Both the position numbers and the translations under genes were made by a program. The notes under the pieces are model-generated. The model searched no databases. It saw only the letters and a list, made by a program, of their open reading frames with translations, and was not told the DNA's origin. A DNA stretch of 7,443 bases from Clostridia bacterium. GTDB taxonomy: Bacteria > Bacillota > Clostridia > Oscillospirales > CAG-272. Positions within the stretch are counted from its first letter, which is position 1; each line of letters starts with the position of its first letter. The stretch is from contig JAFOGE010000234.1 of assembly GCA_017386965.1 (NCBI GenBank), positions 1-7,443 on the forward strand, in the 5' to 3' direction. Of this stretch, positions 5,416-7,443 are shown piece after piece.

Positions 5416-6492
5416 GTGAGTTCTGAGAATCGCGGATTAACCGAGCGAAAAAAGCAAATATTAAAAGCAATCGTTGATGCGCACATCGAGGGCGGCGGAC
5501 CGGTTGGCTCCAAGTACATTCTGCAAAATCAGCAGTTGAAGTGTTCCTCTGCTACCATCCGAAATGAGATGGCGGAGCTGGAGGAGATGGGATATCTCGA
5601 GCAACCGCATGCATCAGCGGGACGTGTTCCGAGTGAATTGGGACTTCGCTTCTACGTAGATACGCTTCTGGAGCATTATGCCATGACTACCCACGAGATC
5701 GCGCAGATCAACAATCTTCTGCGTGCCAAGATGGGGGAGCTGGACCAGATCCTCAAGGCAGCGTCCAATCTGGCATCCAATCTGACCAACTATACGGGTA
5801 TTGCGATCAAGCCGAAGGTTTCCTCGGTCAGCATCGCAAAGTACGAGGCGATCTATCTGGAGCCTACCCACTATATTTTGGTGGCGGTCACCTCCTCCGG
5901 AACCGTAAAGACCAAGCATATCCGTACCGAGAGTGAGATCACGGAGGAATCCCTTGCCAAGCTGGCAAGTCTTCTGAACACCTACATGACGAGGATCCCT
6001 GCGGAGCAGATCACGCTTCCGCTTCTGATGGATATGGAAGCCCGGATGGGGGAGGGTGCATGGCAGGTCGGCGTTGCCGTCAAGACCATTTACGCCCTGC
6101 TTCGGGAGCTGGACGAGGGAGAGATGAGCGTCAGCGGCATCAACCGCCTGTTACAGTATCCCGAATACAGTGACGTAGGGCATTTGCAGGAGCTGCTTGG
6201 CACTCTGGAGAAAAAGGAGGACATCCTCAATCTGGTGTCCCAGACCCAAAACGATGATATTAACATTATGATCGGATCGGAGAGCCAGGTCAAGGTTATG
6301 AACAACTCGGCACTGGTATTCAAGCCGATCGTAAAGGACGGAAGAACCGTCGGTGCCATTGGCGTGATCGGACCGCGGCGTATGGATTACGCCAAGGTGT
6401 TGGCAACGCTGGAGGGCTTGAGCGGGAATATTTCGAATATGTTGCAGGAGAATAAAGAACTGAACGGAGGAACTTCCGATGGAGGAAACTAA
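5416..6492 (+). CDS. hrcA: Heat-inducible transcription repressor HrcA
   Basis: This 358-residue dimeric repressor of class I heat-shock genes binds CIRCE. The N-terminal winged-helix domain (about 8-80) has LTERKKQILKAIVDAHI and the highly conserved run SSATIRNEMAELEEMGYLE (44-62), then SAGRVPSELGLRFYVDTLL. The central region has the family block ASNLASNLTNYTGIA (116-130), and the C-terminal part has IGVIGPRRMDYAKV (315-328) before a short polar tail. Length is close to the usual 340-350. The start is GTG 5416, with AGAAAGGGG (5397-5405) ten nt upstream. It overlaps grpE by 14 bp, so the last HrcA codons also hold the grpE ribosome binding site. The CIRCE site directly upstream implies autorepression. 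HrcA folding normally depends on GroE, which is not encoded in this window. Confidence 0.97.
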   Translation: MSSENRGLTERKKQILKAIVDAHIEGGGPVGSKYILQNQQLKCSSATIRNEMAELEEMGYLEQPHASAGRVPSELGLRFYVDTLLEHYAMTTHEIAQINNLLRAKMGELDQILKAASNLASNLTNYTGIAIKPKVSSVSIAKYEAIYLEPTHYILVAVTSSGTVKTKHIRTESEITEESLAKLASLLNTYMTRIPAEQITLPLLMDMEARMGEGAWQVGVAVKTIYALLRELDEGEMSVSGINRLLQYPEYSDVGHLQELLGTLEKKEDILNLVSQTQNDDINIMIGSESQVKVMNNSALVFKPIVKDGRTVGAIGVIGPRRMDYAKVLATLEGLSGNISNMLQENKELNGGTSDGGN

Positions 6493-7036
6493 AAAGCAGA
6501 CTGCCGCAGCCGAGGAAACAGAGGCTGCCGTCCAAACGGATGCGAAGGCGGAGAAGGCAGAGAAGAAGAAGCAAAAGAAGCTGGAATCCGAGCTTCTTGC
6601 ACGCGAAAAGGAGCTGGAGGCCAAGGCAGAGGCTCTTGCGGCGTGCGAGGATAAATATATGCGTATGATGGCGGAGTACGATAACTTCCGCAAGAGAAGC
6701 GCGAAGGAGAAGGAAGCGGTTTATGCGGACGCATACAGCGATTGCATCGCCAATCTGCTCCCGATCCTGGACAATCTGGAGCGCGCAAGCGGCTCTGAAA
6801 ATTTCGAGGCCGTAAAAAAAGGACTTGAGCTGACGGAGAAGGCCTTTGGCGAGGCGCTTGAAAAGATGGGGGTTTCCGAGGTGGAAACCAAGACCTTTGA
6901 TCCCAACCTGCACAACGCAGTCATGCACGTTGAGGACGAGGCCTACGGAGAATCCGAGATCGTTGAGGTGTATCAGAAGGGATATGCCAAGGGGGATCGT
7001 GTGATTCGTTATGCGATGGTTAAGGTTGCAAATTGA
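6479..7036 (+). CDS. grpE: Nucleotide exchange factor GrpE
   Basis: This 185-residue cytosolic co-chaperone releases ADP from DnaK and acts as a dimer. Residues 1-60 are Lys/Glu/Ala-rich and predicted to form the long paired helix (coiled coil). The conserved block DKYMRMMAEYDNFRKRSAKE (58-77) leads into LLPILDNLERA (93-103). The C-terminal beta domain has FDPNLHNAVMH (140-150) and the GrpE signature VEVYQKGYAKGDRVIRYAMV (162-181). ATG 6479 has CGGAGG (6465-6470) eight nt upstream and lies inside the end of hrcA, so translation of the two genes is probably coupled. Length is normal for the family. Confidence 0.97.
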   Translation: MEETKKQTAAAEETEAAVQTDAKAEKAEKKKQKKLESELLAREKELEAKAEALAACEDKYMRMMAEYDNFRKRSAKEKEAVYADAYSDCIANLLPILDNLERASGSENFEAVKKGLELTEKAFGEALEKMGVSEVETKTFDPNLHNAVMHVEDEAYGESEIVEVYQKGYAKGDRVIRYAMVKVAN

Positions 7037-7038
7037 TC

Positions 7039-7079
7039 TTGCCGCGCTGTTTGTTTTGTTTATAATTTATTGATATAAT
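7039..7079 (+). promoter_or_regulatory. Possible internal promoter(s) before dnaK
   Basis: The AT-rich 59-nt gap between grpE and dnaK has two exact TATAAT hexamers. The first (7061-7066) has TTGCCG (7039-7044) 16 nt upstream. The second (7074-7079) has TTGTTT (7051-7056) 17 nt upstream. The -35 boxes are weak, and the second would start transcription inside or next to the dnaK ribosome binding site. The first is the better candidate. AT-rich composition makes chance matches likely. Confidence 0.35.
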
Positions 7080-7095
7080 TTGGAGGATTTGAATC

Positions 7096-7443
7096 ATGGG
7101 AAAAATCATTGGTATTGACTTGGGTACAACCAACTCTTGTGTTGCTGTTTACGAGGGCTCTGAGCCGATCGTTATTCCGAACCCCGAAGGAGCCAGAACG
7201 ACTCCCTCTGTTGTCGCATTTTCCAAGACCGGCGAGAGAATGGTCGGTCAGGTTGCAAAAAGACAGGCGATCACCAACCCCGACAGAACCATCATCTCCA
7301 TCAAGAGAGAGATGGGATCCGGTTATAAGAAGGCCGTGGACGGAAAGTCCTATACGCCTCAGGAATTCTCTGCAATGATTCTGCAGAAGCTGAAGGCGGA
7401 TGCGGAGAGTTATCTCGGCACCACCGTTTCGCAGGCCGTTATC
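7096..7443 (+). CDS. dnaK: Chaperone protein DnaK (Hsp70), N-terminal part, cut by window end
   Basis: The first 116 codons of the ATP-dependent Hsp70 chaperone are present; the frame is open at the right edge. It starts at ATG 7096 with TTGGAGG (7080-7086) about nine nt upstream. The N-terminal phosphate-binding motif IGIDLGTTNSCVAV is intact, followed by ARTTPSVVAF, VGQVAKRQAITNP and SIKREMG. Between KREMG and YTPQEFSAMIL the protein is about 24 residues shorter than E. coli DnaK, the known difference between Gram-positive and Gram-negative forms. It follows grpE by 59 nt and works with GrpE and a J-protein (DnaJ probably follows outside the window). All five arginines here are AGA, whereas GrpE uses CGC/CGT for six of seven, consistent with different codon selection in a highly expressed gene. 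Confidence 0.97.
   Translation, partial: MGKIIGIDLGTTNSCVAVYEGSEPIVIPNPEGARTTPSVVAFSKTGERMVGQVAKRQAITNPDRTIISIKREMGSGYKKAVDGKSYTPQEFSAMILQKLKADAESYLGTTVSQAVI

Noticed and set aside
6151..6928. Minus-strand open frames across the hrcA/grpE junction
   Set aside because: They lie antisense to well-identified hrcA and grpE, with low-complexity Ser/Leu-rich translations and no ribosome binding site or domain support.
7109..7378. 89-codon open frame on the + strand near the right edge
   Set aside because: It is an out-of-frame shadow of dnaK, whose frame starting at 7096 carries the Hsp70 ATP-binding motif.

Overview
This window looks like a piece of chromosome from an anaerobic member of the Firmicutes (class Clostridia, probably a gut-type lineage). 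The evidence is a CIRCE/HrcA-controlled hrcA-grpE-dnaK operon, a DnaK N-terminus without the roughly 24-residue insertion found in Gram-negative DnaK, strong GGAGG-type ribosome binding sites, sigma-A type promoters, and a biotin-dependent sodium-pump decarboxylase cluster whose biotin carrier is a separate protein. All genes lie on the + strand. Genus cannot be fixed from this sequence alone.

Layout. Positions 1-41 hold the last 12 codons of an unidentified gene, followed by a terminator hairpin (59-88). A sigma-A type promoter (154-182) then drives a tightly packed five-gene operon (269-5155). Its genes are an acyl-CoA carboxyltransferase-like protein, an OadG-like small membrane subunit, a biotin carrier protein with an Ala/Pro linker, the OadB sodium-translocating beta subunit, and an OadA/5S-type carboxyltransferase without its own biotin domain. 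The operon ends at a strong terminator (5215-5255). A second promoter (5321-5349) overlaps a perfect CIRCE operator region (5361-5387) and drives hrcA (5416-6492), grpE (6479-7036, overlapping hrcA by 14 bp) and dnaK (7096 onward, cut by the window end).

How the genes work together. In the first operon, two carboxyltransferases share one biotin carrier. The OadA-type enzyme would take CO2 from oxaloacetate (or give it to pyruvate), and the acyl-CoA-type enzyme would handle an acyl-CoA/carboxyacyl-CoA pair. OadB with its OadG-like partner would decarboxylate carboxybiotin and export Na+. The complex could therefore act as a Na+-pumping decarboxylase, as a transcarboxylase, or as both; which one is inference. 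The second operon is the classical class I heat-shock unit: HrcA represses through CIRCE, and GrpE and DnaK form the chaperone machine.

Most notable observations. A near-identical 18-nt element (15/18 matches) sits at exactly the same distance upstream of both promoters. An exact but solitary CIRCE arm lies about 95 bp upstream of the true operator. The acyl-CoA carboxyltransferase is short and departs from the family consensus in its glycine-rich motifs. I found no CRISPR array, insertion sequence, complete tRNA or rRNA gene, and no convincing new defence or mobile system. No stretch longer than 300 bases lacks a gene.
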